A stretch of DNA of 64,000 bases from Streptomyces tuirus (GCF_014701095.1 NZ_AP023439.1:7428001-7492000); one strand, 5' to 3'. Shown: positions 8,907 through 18,033, numbered from the stretch's first letter. Notes: generated by a model not told the origin, from the letters alone. Translations and numbers: made by a program.

Positions 8907-9992
8907 ATGGCTCACGAGGTACGTGCTGTCGTCGCCCGGAAGAAGGGCGCCCCGGTTTCCGTCGAGACGATCGTCGTCCCCGATCCCGGTCCGGGTGAGG
9001 CGCTGGTCAAGGTCGAGGCGTGCGGCGTCTGCCACACCGACCTCCACTACCGCGAGGGCGGGATCAACGACGAGTTCCCCTTCCTTCTGGGGCACGAGGC
9101 GGCCGGCCGTGTGGAGGCGGTGGGGGAGGGGGTCACCGGTGTCGAGCCCGGCGACTTCGTGATCCTCAACTGGCGTGCCGTGTGCGGTCAGTGCCGGGCG
9201 TGCAGCAAGGGCAAGCCCTGGTACTGCTTCGCCACCCACAACGCGACGCAGCCGATGACTCTGCTCGACGGCACCCCGCTCTCGCCCGCCCTCGGCATCG
9301 GCGCCTTCGCGGAGAAGACACTGGTCGCCGCCGGGCAGTGCACCAAGGTGGACCCGGCCGCCCCGGCGGCCGCGGCCGGGCTGCTCGGATGCGGTGTCAT
9401 GGCGGGCTTCGGCGCCGCCGTCAACACGGGTGCGGTCGGGCGTGGGGACTCCGTCGCCGTCATCGGCTGCGGCGGAGTCGGCATGGCCGCCGTCGCGGGC
9501 GCCCGGCTCGCAGGCGCGTCCAAGGTCATCGCGGTCGACATCGACCAGCGCAAGCTGGAGCGTGCCATGACCATGGGGGCCACCCACACCGTGGACAGCA
9601 CCAAGGGCGACGTGGTGGAGGCCGTGCGCGAACTCACCTGCGGCTTCGGCGCGGACGTCGTCGTCGAGGCCGTCGGCCGTCCGGAGACGTACCGGCAGGC
9701 CTTCTACGCCCGCGACCTGGCCGGCACGGTCGTGCTGGTGGGCGTGCCCACCCCGGAGATGAAGGTGGAACTGCCCCTGCTCGACGTCTTCGGCCGCGGC
9801 GGCTCGCTGAAGTCCAGCTGGTACGGCGACTGCCTGCCCTCGCGCGACTTCCCGGCCCTCATCGACCTGTACCTCGGCGGCCGGTTCGACCTCGACGCGT
9901 TCGTCACGGAGACCATCGGACTCGGCGACGTGGAGGAGGCCTTCGGGAAGATGCACGGCGGCGACGTACTGCGCTCCGTGGTCGTGCTGTGA
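8907..9992 (+). CDS. mscR: S-(hydroxymethyl)mycothiol dehydrogenase (formaldehyde detoxification)
   Basis: 361-residue zinc-dependent medium-chain dehydrogenase. It carries the catalytic zinc segment CGVCHTDLHYREGG with GHEAAG, the structural zinc cysteines in CGQCRACSKGKPWYC, and the NAD-binding loop VIGCGGVGMAAVAGA. The MAHEVRAVVARKKGAPV start and overall pattern are those of the NAD/mycothiol-dependent formaldehyde dehydrogenase of actinobacteria. It oxidises the formaldehyde-mycothiol adduct to S-formylmycothiol. Start ATG 8907 follows GAGGAG. Its stop overlaps the start of the next gene (TGATG). Formaldehyde is the expected by-product of Rieske betaine demethylation encoded downstream. 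Confidence 0.9.
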   Translation: MAHEVRAVVARKKGAPVSVETIVVPDPGPGEALVKVEACGVCHTDLHYREGGINDEFPFLLGHEAAGRVEAVGEGVTGVEPGDFVILNWRAVCGQCRACSKGKPWYCFATHNATQPMTLLDGTPLSPALGIGAFAEKTLVAAGQCTKVDPAAPAAAAGLLGCGVMAGFGAAVNTGAVGRGDSVAVIGCGGVGMAAVAGARLAGASKVIAVDIDQRKLERAMTMGATHTVDSTKGDVVEAVRELTCGFGADVVVEAVGRPETYRQAFYARDLAGTVVLVGVPTPEMKVELPLLDVFGRGGSLKSSWYGDCLPSRDFPALIDLYLGGRFDLDAFVTETIGLGDVEEAFGKMHGGDVLRSVVVL

Positions 9993-10627
9993 TGGCCGGC
10001 GCGCCCCGCATCGAACACCTCGTCACCAGCGGGACGTTCAGTCTCGACGGCGGCACCTGGGACGTCGACAACAACGTCTGGATCGTCGGTGACGACGACG
10101 AGGTGGTCGTCATCGACGCGGCTCACGACTCCGACGCCGTCCTGGAGGCCGTCGGTGACCGCCGTCTGTCGGCCGTTGTGTGCACTCATGCCCACGACGA
10201 CCATGTGCGCGCCGCACCGGACGTCGCCCTCGCCACCGGCGCGCGCGTCCTGCTGCACGCCGACGACCAGGTGCTCTGGAAGACGGTGCACCCGAACCGA
10301 CGCCCCGACGCTCCCCTCGCCGACGGCGACGAACTCGTCGTGGCGGGCATCGGGCTGCGCGTCCTCCACACGCCCGGCCACGCACCCGGGGCCGTGTGCC
10401 TGTACGCCCCCGACCTCGGGGCACTGTTCAGCGGCGACACGCTGTTCGCGGGAGGCCCCGGCGCGACCGGGCGCTCGTACAGCGACTTCGGCACGATCAT
10501 CACGTCGATCGGTGACCGGCTGCTGACGCTCCCCGGCGAGACCGTCGTCCACACCGGACACGGCGACACGACCACCATCGAGGCGGAAGCCCCGCACCTG
10601 GAGGAGTGGGCCACCCGCGGCTGGTGA
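9992..10627 (+). CDS. Metallo-beta-lactamase-fold hydrolase, probable S-formylmycothiol hydrolase
   Basis: 211-residue metallo-beta-lactamase-fold protein. Metal-binding motif THAHDDH (the HxHxDH motif), then HTPGHAPG, SGDTLF and a C-terminal HTGHGDTT provide the remaining ligands. It is translationally coupled to mscR (TGATG overlap). The same gene pair occurs in other mycothiol-producing actinobacteria, where this partner is proposed to hydrolyse S-formylmycothiol to formate and free mycothiol. That role is inferred from the pairing; the fold and metal site are directly visible. Confidence 0.85.
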   Translation: MAGAPRIEHLVTSGTFSLDGGTWDVDNNVWIVGDDDEVVVIDAAHDSDAVLEAVGDRRLSAVVCTHAHDDHVRAAPDVALATGARVLLHADDQVLWKTVHPNRRPDAPLADGDELVVAGIGLRVLHTPGHAPGAVCLYAPDLGALFSGDTLFAGGPGATGRSYSDFGTIITSIGDRLLTLPGETVVHTGHGDTTTIEAEAPHLEEWATRGW

Positions 10628-10837
10628 CACGAGCACCGCCGCACCGGCCGGGGCGGCCGAACGCCCTCGGTCCTCCAAGCTCCGGGCGAGCCCCATGGGC
10701 ACGACCACCCCGGCCCCCACACCACCGCCGAAGCCCCGCTTCTCAGGCGACCCCAGCTCTGACCTGCGTTTCCCATGGCGCAGGGCGTCTCGCATCACGC
10801 AACGAAAATTCGGGTCGTCGAGCGCCCCGTGAACTCC

Positions 10838-10906
10838 TTGACAAGGGTTTGTGAGCGACCCCAAACTGACGTTGCGTTCACCGCAATCCGTTTCGCTATA
10901 CGCACC
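10838..10906 (+). promoter_or_regulatory. Promoter and tandem operators for the Rieske ferredoxin operon
   Basis: TTGACA (10838-10843) and CAAACT (10862-10867, 18-base spacer) precede two 17-bp boxes 19 bp apart: GTTGCGTTCACCGCAAT (10871-10887) and GTTTCGCTATACGCACC (10890-10906). The second box ends 8 bases before the ATG, so it also covers the ribosome-site region. The 210 bases between the previous stop (10627) and this promoter show no gene. Confidence 0.72.
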
Positions 10907-10914
10907 GAGGTGTC

Positions 10915-11277
10915 ATGATGATTCCCGCGTGCCGTCTCGTGGATCTGCCCCGAGGCGAGGCCCACAGGCTCGACATCGACCCGCCGGTCTCGGTGTTCCA
11001 CACCGAGGACGGCGAACTCTTCGCCATCGACGACACATGCACCCACCAGGACGCCTCGCTCGCCGACGGCTGGCTGGAGGGTCGCGAGGTCGAATGCCCG
11101 CTGCACGCCTCGAAGTTCAACCTTGAGACCGGAGCCGTCGACGCCCCGCCGGCCAAGCTCCCGGTGCGCACGCACGAGGTCTTCGTCGAGGACGGCATGA
11201 TCTACGTCCGGCAGTCCACGGCAGCCCCGAACCTTCCTCCCTGCGTCGCCGCCCGGCTCGCCGGGGGCCTCGCGTGA
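10915..11277 (+). CDS. Rieske [2Fe-2S] ferredoxin, probable electron carrier for betaine demethylase
   Basis: 120-residue Rieske-type ferredoxin, like the ferredoxin components of phenylpropionate/biphenyl dioxygenases. Cluster ligands are CTH at residues ~40-42 and CPLH at ~61-64, the standard C-x-H ... C-x2-H arrangement. Two adjacent ATGs (10915, 10918) can start it. It overlaps the next gene by 4 bases (GTGA). Together with the reductase (11274) and oxygenase (12533) it forms a three-component Rieske system; known Pseudomonas GbcAB instead uses a single flavin/ferredoxin reductase, so this resembles a dioxygenase-style electron chain. Confidence 0.85.
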   Translation: MMIPACRLVDLPRGEAHRLDIDPPVSVFHTEDGELFAIDDTCTHQDASLADGWLEGREVECPLHASKFNLETGAVDAPPAKLPVRTHEVFVEDGMIYVRQSTAAPNLPPCVAARLAGGLA

Positions 11278-12437
11278 GGACGGTGGCCGTGGTGGGCGCG
11301 TCGCTGGCAGGTCTGTCAGCGGCGCGCTCCTTGCGCAAGCAGGGGTACGACGGACGGCTGGTCGTCATAGGCGACGAGCTCCACCGCCCGTACGACAGGC
11401 CGCCGCTGTCCAAGGAGTTCCTGGCCGGCGGCATCGGCGAAGCCGACCTCGCACTGGAGCCGGACGACGAGGACCTGCAAGCGGAGTGGCTGCTCGGAGC
11501 CCGCGCCGCCGGACTCGGCACCACCCCCCGGGCCGTGCGGCTCACCGACGGCCGTGAAGTGAGAGCCGACGGCATCGTCATCGCCACCGGTGCCGCCGCC
11601 CGGACCCTGCCCGGCATGGACGGCCTGGCCGGTGTGCACACCCTGCGCACCCTGGACGACGCCCGCGCCCTGCGGGACGAACTGGCCGGAGGCGGACGCC
11701 TGGTCGTGATCGGCGGCGGCTTCATCGGCGCCGAGGTCGCCTCCACCGCCTGTGCGCTCGGCGTCGACGTGACCATCGTGGAGGCGGCGCCCACACCCCT
11801 GGCCGGACCGCTCGGCGCGAGCATGGGAAGCATCGTCTCCGCCCTCCACGCCGACCACGGCGTACGCCTGTTGTGCGGCGTGGGCGTCAAGGGGCTGAGC
11901 GGCGAGACCCGCGTCGACGCCGTCCTCATGGAGGACGGCCGCAGCATCCCCGCCGACATCGTCGTCGTGGGGGTCGGGGCGCGCCCCTGCGTCGACTGGC
12001 TCGAAGGCTCCGGCGTCGAACTCGACGACGGCGTCAAGTGCGGTGCGGACGGCCGTACCAGCCTGGCCGGGGTGGTCGCGGTAGGCGACTGTGCCTCCTG
12101 GTACGACCCGCGGGCGGGCACCCACCGCCGCGTCGAGCACTGGACCGGCGCCCGGGAGCGCCCCGACGCGGCGGTGGCCGCACTGCTGTCCTGGGGCGAG
12201 TCCGAACCGGGCGTACCCCGGCCACCGTACTTCTGGTCCGACCAGTACGGAGTGAAGATCCAGTTCGCCGGCTACGCCTCCCGTGCCGACAGCGTGACCA
12301 TCGAGGAAGGCGCGCCGGACGACCGTAACGTCCTGGCCGTCTACCGGCGTGCCGGGCACCCGGTCGCCGTCCTCGGGATGAACCAGCCCCGGCTGTTCAT
12401 GCGCTGGCGCAAGCAGCTCGCGGCCCACCCGTCCTGA
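11274..12437 (+). CDS. FAD-dependent ferredoxin reductase
   Basis: 387-residue pyridine-nucleotide-disulfide-oxidoreductase-fold flavoprotein. N-terminal FAD loop VAVVGASLAGLSAARSLRKQG, then RPYDRPPLSKEFLAGG, which is highly characteristic of ferredoxin reductases of Rieske/P450 systems. A second nucleotide-binding loop is VIGGGFIGAEVASTA, and the FAD-closing motif is GVVAVGDCASW. GTG start overlaps the ferredoxin stop. It should pass NAD(P)H electrons to the Rieske ferredoxin at 10915. The next gene, the oxygenase, starts 95 bp later on the same strand with no operator between, so one operon is likely. Confidence 0.9.
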   Translation: MRTVAVVGASLAGLSAARSLRKQGYDGRLVVIGDELHRPYDRPPLSKEFLAGGIGEADLALEPDDEDLQAEWLLGARAAGLGTTPRAVRLTDGREVRADGIVIATGAAARTLPGMDGLAGVHTLRTLDDARALRDELAGGGRLVVIGGGFIGAEVASTACALGVDVTIVEAAPTPLAGPLGASMGSIVSALHADHGVRLLCGVGVKGLSGETRVDAVLMEDGRSIPADIVVVGVGARPCVDWLEGSGVELDDGVKCGADGRTSLAGVVAVGDCASWYDPRAGTHRRVEHWTGARERPDAAVAALLSWGESEPGVPRPPYFWSDQYGVKIQFAGYASRADSVTIEEGAPDDRNVLAVYRRAGHPVAVLGMNQPRLFMRWRKQLAAHPS

Positions 12438-12532
12438 GAAGGACGCTGCTCCTCCTTGATCCGACGGCGTCCGGTGCAGCCCGTCCCGGCGCGCGCATGC
12501 CCGATCCATGACGCTTCTGCGAGGAGTGCCCT

Positions 12533-13663
12533 GTGACCTCGACCGGCCTGCCGGAAAGTCTCATCGCCACCCTGCCCGGGACCGCCTACACGGATCCCGG
12601 CTTCTTCGCCCGGGAGCAGGAGCACATCTTCGAGGCGATGTGGTTCTGCGCCGCGCGCGCCGCCGACCTCGCCGGTCCCGGGGCCTTCCGGACCGTCCAG
12701 GTCGGCCGCGAGAGCATCCTCCTCACCCGTGCGCGCGACCAGTCCGTACGCGCCTTCTTCAACGTCTGCCGGCACCGCGGAGCCAAGCTCTGCACGGCGG
12801 AGAGCGGCGAGGTCAAGCGCGCCTTCCAATGCCCCTACCACGCCTGGACATACGACCTGACGGGCAAACTCGTCGCGGCGCCCAACCTCACCAAGATGCC
12901 CGACGTCAGCCGCACCGAGTACGGTCTGGCAGCCGTGGCGACGCGCGAATGGCTCGGCTATGTCTGGGTGTGCCTTGCCGAGAACCCGCCCCCCTTCGAC
13001 GAGGTCGTGCAGGACGTGGTCGCGCGTCTCGGCGACACGGAGTCGATCGAGCACTACGGCATCGAGGATCTCGAGGTCGGAAGACGGATCGTCTACGACG
13101 TCCGGGCGAACTGGAAGCTCATCGTCGAGAACTTCATGGAGTGCTACCACTGCGCGACGATCCACCCCGAACTCACCGAGGTGCTCCCCGAGTTCGCCGA
13201 CGGCTACGCCGCCCAGTACTACGTGGGACACGGCGCGGAATTCGGCGCGGACGTCAAGGGCTTCACCGTCGACGGCTCGGAGGGGCTCGACCTCATTCCG
13301 GGCGTCACCGAGGACCAGGACCGCCGCTACTACGCGATCACCGTCCGGCCGCAGGTGTTCATCAATCTCGTCCCCGACCATGTGATCTTCCACCGGATGT
13401 ATCCGCTCGCGGCGGACCGCACCGTCGTCGAGTGCGACTGGCTCTACCTCAAGCACGTCGTCGACAGCGGCAAGCACGTCAGCCGGTCGGTGGAGCTCTT
13501 CGACCGGGTCAACCGGCAGGACTTCGACGCGTGCGAGCGCTGTCAGCCCGCGATGAGCTCCCGGCTGTACGCCAAGGGCGGGGTCCTCGTGCCCAGCGAG
13601 CACCACATCGGCGAGTTCCACACCTTCGTCCAGGAGCGTCTGGACGCGGGACGGCCACAGTAG
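12533..13663 (+). CDS. gbcA: Rieske oxygenase alpha subunit, glycine-betaine demethylase type (copy 1)
   Basis: 376-residue aromatic-ring-hydroxylating-oxygenase-type alpha subunit. Rieske ligands: CRHRGAKLC and CPYHAWTYD. The mononuclear-iron domain has ENFMECYHCATIHPEL with the two His ligands. The sequence class is that of GbcA/stachydrine/carnitine-type quaternary-amine oxygenases, which remove a methyl group as formaldehyde; the surrounding choline-to-glycine genes point to betaine to dimethylglycine. GTG 12533 is supported by GAGGAG 8 bases upstream. A very close paralogue is encoded at 35316. Substrate assignment is from context. Confidence 0.85.
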   Translation: MTSTGLPESLIATLPGTAYTDPGFFAREQEHIFEAMWFCAARAADLAGPGAFRTVQVGRESILLTRARDQSVRAFFNVCRHRGAKLCTAESGEVKRAFQCPYHAWTYDLTGKLVAAPNLTKMPDVSRTEYGLAAVATREWLGYVWVCLAENPPPFDEVVQDVVARLGDTESIEHYGIEDLEVGRRIVYDVRANWKLIVENFMECYHCATIHPELTEVLPEFADGYAAQYYVGHGAEFGADVKGFTVDGSEGLDLIPGVTEDQDRRYYAITVRPQVFINLVPDHVIFHRMYPLAADRTVVECDWLYLKHVVDSGKHVSRSVELFDRVNRQDFDACERCQPAMSSRLYAKGGVLVPSEHHIGEFHTFVQERLDAGRPQ

Positions 13664-13730
13664 CGGCGGCTCCCGGCGGCCCGGCGCTCCCCGGCGCGCG
13701 GGGGCGGTCGACGCCGGCGACGCGGCGGGA

Positions 13731-14528
13731 TCAGCCCAGGTAGCCCATTCGGTGGCTGATCTCGTCCGCGCCCTTGACCAGCACCGGAGCGAGGTCGTGC
13801 ATCCGGTCCTCGGTGAGCCGGTACGCCGGTCCGGAGGCGCTGAGCGCCGCGATGACCTCTCCGTCCCGGTTGCGCACCGGTGCGGCCATGGCGTGCAGCC
13901 CCGCCTCGAACTCCTCCAGCGTCCAGGAGTAGCCGCGCTCCAGCGCCTCGGCGAGGTTCTTCTCCAGCTTCGTCCTCGCGGTCAGGGTGCGGGGCGTCAT
14001 CTTCTTCAGGCCCGCGTCCGACAGCAGCGCGGCACGCTCCTTCGGCGGCATGTGGGCCAGCAGGATCTTGCCGCTGGACGTGGCATGCAGCGGCGTCAGC
14101 TGGCCGACCCAGTTGAACGCCGTCACGGCACCCGGACCGCGCACCTGGTACAGGTTGATCGCGTACTTCTCCTGCATCACCGCGAGGTTCACGGTCTCGC
14201 CGATCTCCTCGGCGAGACGCTCGCAGACCGGGCGGCTCTGCTGGGTGATGTCGATGCGCCCGGTGACCGCACCGGCGAGCCGGACGATGCCGAAACCGAG
14301 GCGGTACTTGCCGCGCTCACCCGCCTGTTCCACCAGACCGCGCACCTCCAGGGCGCCCAGCAGCCGGAACGCGGTGGACTTGTGGACGTCGATCTCGGCG
14401 GCTACCTCGCTGACGCCGGCCTCGCCGCGCTGGGCCAGGATCTCCAGCACGGTGATGGCCCGGTCGACCGACTGCACCCCACCGGTCGGCGCACTTGTCG
14501 TTTCGGTATGTGCATGGTAGTTGCTCAC
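13731..14528 (-). CDS. IclR-family transcriptional regulator 1 of the betaine island
   Basis: 265-residue IclR regulator: N-terminal winged helix (GVQSVDRAITVLEILAQRGE, ... DVHKSTAFRLLGALEVRGLV) and C-terminal effector domain (LHATSSGKILLAHM, ALSASGPAYRL). GTG 14528 is chosen because the paralogue at 33404 begins with the same MSN motif and because a -10-like TATAGT lies exactly 6 bases upstream with no ribosome site, implying a leaderless transcript. A copy of the island operator (14520-14536) covers the start codon, suggesting autoregulation. It is the prime candidate to bind the tandem boxes across the island. Confidence 0.9.
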   Translation of the reverse strand: MSNYHAHTETTSAPTGGVQSVDRAITVLEILAQRGEAGVSEVAAEIDVHKSTAFRLLGALEVRGLVEQAGERGKYRLGFGIVRLAGAVTGRIDITQQSRPVCERLAEEIGETVNLAVMQEKYAINLYQVRGPGAVTAFNWVGQLTPLHATSSGKILLAHMPPKERAALLSDAGLKKMTPRTLTARTKLEKNLAEALERGYSWTLEEFEAGLHAMAAPVRNRDGEVIAALSASGPAYRLTEDRMHDLAPVLVKGADEISHRMGYLG

Positions 14529-14540
14529 AACGCAACTATA
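14520..14540 (-). promoter_or_regulatory. Autoregulatory operator and -10 box over the iclR1 start codon
   Basis: The 17-bp box GTTGCTCACAACGCAAC (14520-14536) spans the GTG start (14526-14528, minus strand). A TATAGT hexamer (minus strand, 14535-14540) is 6 bases upstream of the GTG. No good -35 is visible. The same geometry occurs at the second iclR gene. Confidence 0.6.
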
Positions 14541-14599
14541 CGGGTGATTAACATAGCCAGCAGCGGTGCAGGTCAGGGGTCTGGAGCGGAAAATCTGAA

Positions 14600-14635
14600 G
14601 TTGCGTTGTCCGCAACCTGGTGCGCATAGAGATAC
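14600..14635 (+). promoter_or_regulatory. Tandem operators upstream of betA
   Basis: GTTGCGTTGTCCGCAAC (14600-14616) is the best copy of the island operator, a perfect GTTGCG-N5-CGCAAC palindrome. A second, weaker box GGTGCGCATAGAGATAC (14619-14635) follows at the standard 19-bp offset. No canonical -35 hexamer is obvious at this one. Confidence 0.7.
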
Positions 14636-14685
14636 CGGTACTAGCATGCCGCGCATTCTCTACGGCGCGAGCGAGACGAGGCCTC

Positions 14686-16347
14686 ATGGCTGACTTGCAG
14701 TACGACTTCGTCATCGTCGGTGGTGGATCGGCCGGCAGTGCACTGGCCAACCGGCTCTCCGCGGATCCCGGCAACCGGGTACTGGTCCTGGAGGCGGGCA
14801 GACCCGACTACCCATGGGACGTCTTCATCCACATGCCCGCGGCGCTGACCTACCCGATCGGCAGCCGCTTCTACGACTGGAAGTACGAGTCCGAACCCGA
14901 GCCCCACATGGGTGGCCGGCGCGTCTACCACGCGCGCGGCAAGGTCCTGGGCGGTTCCAGCAGCATCAACGGCATGATCTTCCAGCGCGGAAACCCCATG
15001 GACTACGAGCGCTGGGCAGCGGACCCCGGGATGGAGAACTGGGACTACGCGCACTGTCTGCCGTACTTCCGGCGGATGGAGAACTGTCTGGCCGCCGACC
15101 CGGACGACGAGTTCCGCGGCCACGACGGCCCCCTCGTCCTCGAACGGGGCCCGGGGACCAGCCCGCTCTTCGAGGCCTTCCTCAAGGCCACCGAGGAGGC
15201 GGGGCACGCTCCCACCAGCGACGTGAACGGCTACCGGCAGGAAGGTTTCGCCAGGTTCGACCGCAATGTCCACCGTGGGCGCCGTCTGTCGGCCGCGAAG
15301 GCGTACCTCAAGCCCGTGCGCAAGCGGCCCAACCTCACCGTCACCACGCGCGCCCTGGTCACCCGCGTCCTCTTCGAGGGCAAGCGGGCCGTCGGTGTCG
15401 AGTACCGGCGCGGTCGTGGCAGACCCCAGCAGGTGAGAGCCGGAGAGGTCATCCTCTGCGGAGGCGCGATCAACTCCCCGCAACTCCTCCAGCTCTCCGG
15501 TATCGGCAACGCCGGGGAACTCGCGGCGCTCGGCGTGGACGTCGTACACGATCTGCCGGGCGTCGGCGAGAACCTCCAGGACCACCTGGAGGTGTACATC
15601 CAGTACGCCTGCAAGCAGCCCGTCTCCATGCAGCCGTACCTCGCGAAGTGGCGTGCCCCCTTCATCGGCCTGCAGTGGCTCTTCCGCACGGGACCGGCCG
15701 CCACGAACCACTTCGAGGCGGGCGGCTTCGTCCGCGGCAACGACGACGTGGACTACCCCAACCTGATGTTCCACTTCCTGCCCGTCGCGGTCCGCTACGA
15801 CGGCTCCGTGCCCGCCGGCGGACACGGCTACCAGGTGCACGTCGGACCCATGTACTCCGACGCCGTCGGCTCGGTGAAGATCAAGAGCAAGGATCCCTCC
15901 GAGCGCCCCGCACTGCGCTTCAACTACCTCTCCACCGAACAGGACCGCCGCGAGTGGGTCGAGGCCGTCAGGGTCGCGCGCAGGCTGCTCAACCAGCCCG
16001 CCCTCGCCCCCTACAACGCCGGGGAGGTCTCGCCCGGCCCGTCCGTGGAGAGTGACGAGGAGATCCTCGCCTGGGTGGCCAAGGACGCCGAGACCGCACT
16101 GCATCCCTCCTGCACCTGCAAGATGGGCACCGACGAGATGTCCGTCGTGAACCCGGCCGACCTGCGCGTGCACGGCGTGGAGGGGCTGCGGGTCGTCGAC
16201 GCGTCCGTCATGCCCTACATCACCAACGGCAACATCTACGCGCCGGTGATGATGATCGCCGAGAAGGCGGCCGACCTCATCCTCGGCAAGGAGCCGCTGC
16301 CGCCGTCCGGCGCCGCGTACTACCGGCACCGCGAAGCATCCGCGTAA
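14686..16347 (+). CDS. betA: Choline dehydrogenase (GMC oxidoreductase)
   Basis: 553-residue glucose-methanol-choline oxidoreductase. The FAD-binding start is DFVIVGGGSAGSALANRL; the GMC signatures are GGSSSINGMIFQRGNP and GAINSPQLLQLSGIG; the C-terminal active-site region is LHPSCTCKMG with the conserved His, closing with the GMC C-terminal signature VDASVMPYITNGN. Choline oxidation to betaine aldehyde is assigned from homology to BetA and from the adjacent aldehyde dehydrogenase and betaine transporter. ATG 14686 is preceded by ACGAGG. It is transcribed divergently from iclR1 and ends in a hairpin at 16367. Confidence 0.88.
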   Translation: MADLQYDFVIVGGGSAGSALANRLSADPGNRVLVLEAGRPDYPWDVFIHMPAALTYPIGSRFYDWKYESEPEPHMGGRRVYHARGKVLGGSSSINGMIFQRGNPMDYERWAADPGMENWDYAHCLPYFRRMENCLAADPDDEFRGHDGPLVLERGPGTSPLFEAFLKATEEAGHAPTSDVNGYRQEGFARFDRNVHRGRRLSAAKAYLKPVRKRPNLTVTTRALVTRVLFEGKRAVGVEYRRGRGRPQQVRAGEVILCGGAINSPQLLQLSGIGNAGELAALGVDVVHDLPGVGENLQDHLEVYIQYACKQPVSMQPYLAKWRAPFIGLQWLFRTGPAATNHFEAGGFVRGNDDVDYPNLMFHFLPVAVRYDGSVPAGGHGYQVHVGPMYSDAVGSVKIKSKDPSERPALRFNYLSTEQDRREWVEAVRVARRLLNQPALAPYNAGEVSPGPSVESDEEILAWVAKDAETALHPSCTCKMGTDEMSVVNPADLRVHGVEGLRVVDASVMPYITNGNIYAPVMMIAEKAADLILGKEPLPPSGAAYYRHREASA

Positions 16348-16366
16348 CCCACTGTTTTCAGCCAGC

Positions 16367-16402
16367 CGACCGGCCCGGAAACCTGGCGCTCCGGGCCGGT
16401 CG
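16367..16402 (+). terminator. Hairpin terminator after betA
   Basis: A 13-bp perfect stem (CGACCGGCCCGGA / TCCGGGCCGGTCG) with a 10-base loop, 20 bases after the betA stop. It separates betA from the betB promoter. Confidence 0.65.
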
Positions 16403-16454
16403 ACGTCGGGTTCTCAGGGTTGTCTCCTTGGTGGAACCGTCATCGGCCAACCCC

Positions 16455-16519
16455 TTGACGTGGGTTCCCGCCTTCTCCAGAGTGTTCCACCACAAGCAAT
16501 TCGGTGCGCGATGCGCAAC
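16455..16519 (+). promoter_or_regulatory. betB-proVWX promoter with tandem operators
   Basis: TTGACG (16455-16460), a 17-base spacer and CAGAGT (16478-16483) are directly followed by boxes GTTCCACCACAAGCAAT (16484-16500) and GGTGCGCGATGCGCAAC (16503-16519), 19 bp apart. The second box overlaps a spurious ATG at 16511 that would otherwise be read as the start of betB. Confidence 0.7.
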
Positions 16520-16543
16520 GCTGTTCGCTCGAAGGGCCCCGAC

Positions 16544-18013
16544 GTGGCAGACCTGTACGTGGATGGCACATGGCGAGATCCCGTGGCCGGAGGCCACCGG
16601 GACATCCACTGCCCCGCAGACGGCACACTCTCCGTGACCGTGTCCGAGGGCACCCGCCCGGACGCCGAGGCGGCCATCGCCGCGGCCCGCCGGGCCTTCG
16701 ACGAAGGCCCCTGGCCGCACACCTCCGAGCGCGAGCGCGGCGCACTCCTGCTGCGCACCGCCGACATCCTCGAACGCGACACCGACGCGTTCGCCCGCGC
16801 CGAATCACTGGACACCGGCAAACGGCTGGTGGAGAGCGAGTACGACATCGCCGATGTCGTCTCCTGCTTCCGCTACTTCGGGGGGCTGGGCGGCACCGAC
16901 GCCGGCCGCGTCATCGACACCGGCCGCGACGACGCCGTCAGCCGCGTCGTGTACGAGCCGATCGGCGTGTGCGCGCTGATCACCCCCTGGAACTACCCGC
17001 TGCTCCAGGCGAGCTGGAAGGTCGCACCGGCCCTCCTCGCGGGCAACACCATCGTCCTCAAGCCCAGCGAGCACACCCCCTCCACCTCGATCCTGCTGAT
17101 GAGGGCACTGGCGGAAGCCGGACTTCCGGACGGCGCCGCCAACCTCGTCCTGGGCACCGGGCCCGAGGTGGGAGCACCGCTCGCCGAGCACCCCGCCGTC
17201 GACATGGTCTCCTTCACCGGCGGCCTGGACACCGGAAGACGCATCATGGCCACCGCCGCCGCGACCGTGAAGAAGGTCGCCCTGGAGCTCGGCGGCAAGA
17301 ACCCCAACGTCGTCTTCGCCGACGCCGACTTCGAGACGGCCGTGGACTTCGCGCTCACGGCCGTCTTTCTGCATTCGGGCCAGGTCTGCTCGGCGGGCGC
17401 CCGGCTGATCGTCGAGGACGCGCTGCACGACCGGTTCGTGGACGAGGTGGTCCGCCGTGCCCGGCGGATCCGCCTCGGCGGCCCCTTCGACCCGCACGCC
17501 GACACCGGACCGCTCATCTCCGCCCAGCACCTGGCGAAGGTCGAGGCATACGTCGCCGCCGGACTCGCCGAGGGCGCCGTCCTGCGCTGCGGCGGCGAAC
17601 GCCCGGACGACCCCGCCCTGGCCGGCGGGCACTACTACCCGCCGACCGTGCTCGACGCATGCGGCCAGGACATGAGCGTGGTGCACGAGGAGTCCTTCGG
17701 ACCCGTCCTCACCGTGGAGCGCTTCACCGACGAGGACGACGCGGTACGCATCGCCAACGACACCGAGTACGGACTCGCCGGTGCCGTCTGGACGCAGGAC
17801 GCCGGCAAGGCCCAGCGGGTCGCCCGCCGGCTGCGCCACGGCACGGTGTGGATCAACGACTACCACCCCTATGTGCCGCAGGCGGAGTGGGGCGGGTTCG
17901 GGCACTCCGGCGTGGGCCGGGAGCTGGGACCGACGGGCCTGGACGAGTACCGGGAGCCCAAACACATCTGGCAGAACATCCAACCCCGGCCGCAGCACTG
18001 GTTCCGCGGCTGA
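16544..18013 (+). CDS. betB: Betaine aldehyde dehydrogenase
   Basis: 489-residue NAD-dependent aldehyde dehydrogenase. The catalytic base is Glu248 in LELGGKNPNVVF and the nucleophile is Cys282 in SGQVCSAGARL; the PWNYPLLQASWK substrate-binding region and the EESFGPV motif are present. GTG 16544 (VADLYVDGTW) is chosen over upstream ATGs because family members begin this way, a GAAGGG site precedes it, and the upstream ATG lies in the operator. It converts betaine aldehyde to glycine betaine. The transporter ATPase follows after 20 bp, so the transporter is probably in the same operon. Confidence 0.9.
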   Translation: MADLYVDGTWRDPVAGGHRDIHCPADGTLSVTVSEGTRPDAEAAIAAARRAFDEGPWPHTSERERGALLLRTADILERDTDAFARAESLDTGKRLVESEYDIADVVSCFRYFGGLGGTDAGRVIDTGRDDAVSRVVYEPIGVCALITPWNYPLLQASWKVAPALLAGNTIVLKPSEHTPSTSILLMRALAEAGLPDGAANLVLGTGPEVGAPLAEHPAVDMVSFTGGLDTGRRIMATAAATVKKVALELGGKNPNVVFADADFETAVDFALTAVFLHSGQVCSAGARLIVEDALHDRFVDEVVRRARRIRLGGPFDPHADTGPLISAQHLAKVEAYVAAGLAEGAVLRCGGERPDDPALAGGHYYPPTVLDACGQDMSVVHEESFGPVLTVERFTDEDDAVRIANDTEYGLAGAVWTQDAGKAQRVARRLRHGTVWINDYHPYVPQAEWGGFGHSGVGRELGPTGLDEYREPKHIWQNIQPRPQHWFRG

Positions 18014-18033
18014 ACGCCGAAAAGAGGTCGAAC

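Noticed and set aside
7527..9956. 809-codon open frame on the minus strand
   Set aside because: It mirrors the DUF574 methyltransferase and mscR in a high-GC antisense frame; composition is Arg/Gly/Val-rich with no recognisable domain.
16511..16543. ATG 16511 as start of betB
   Set aside because: It lies in the second operator box and lacks a ribosome site; family members begin at the VADLYVDG position.
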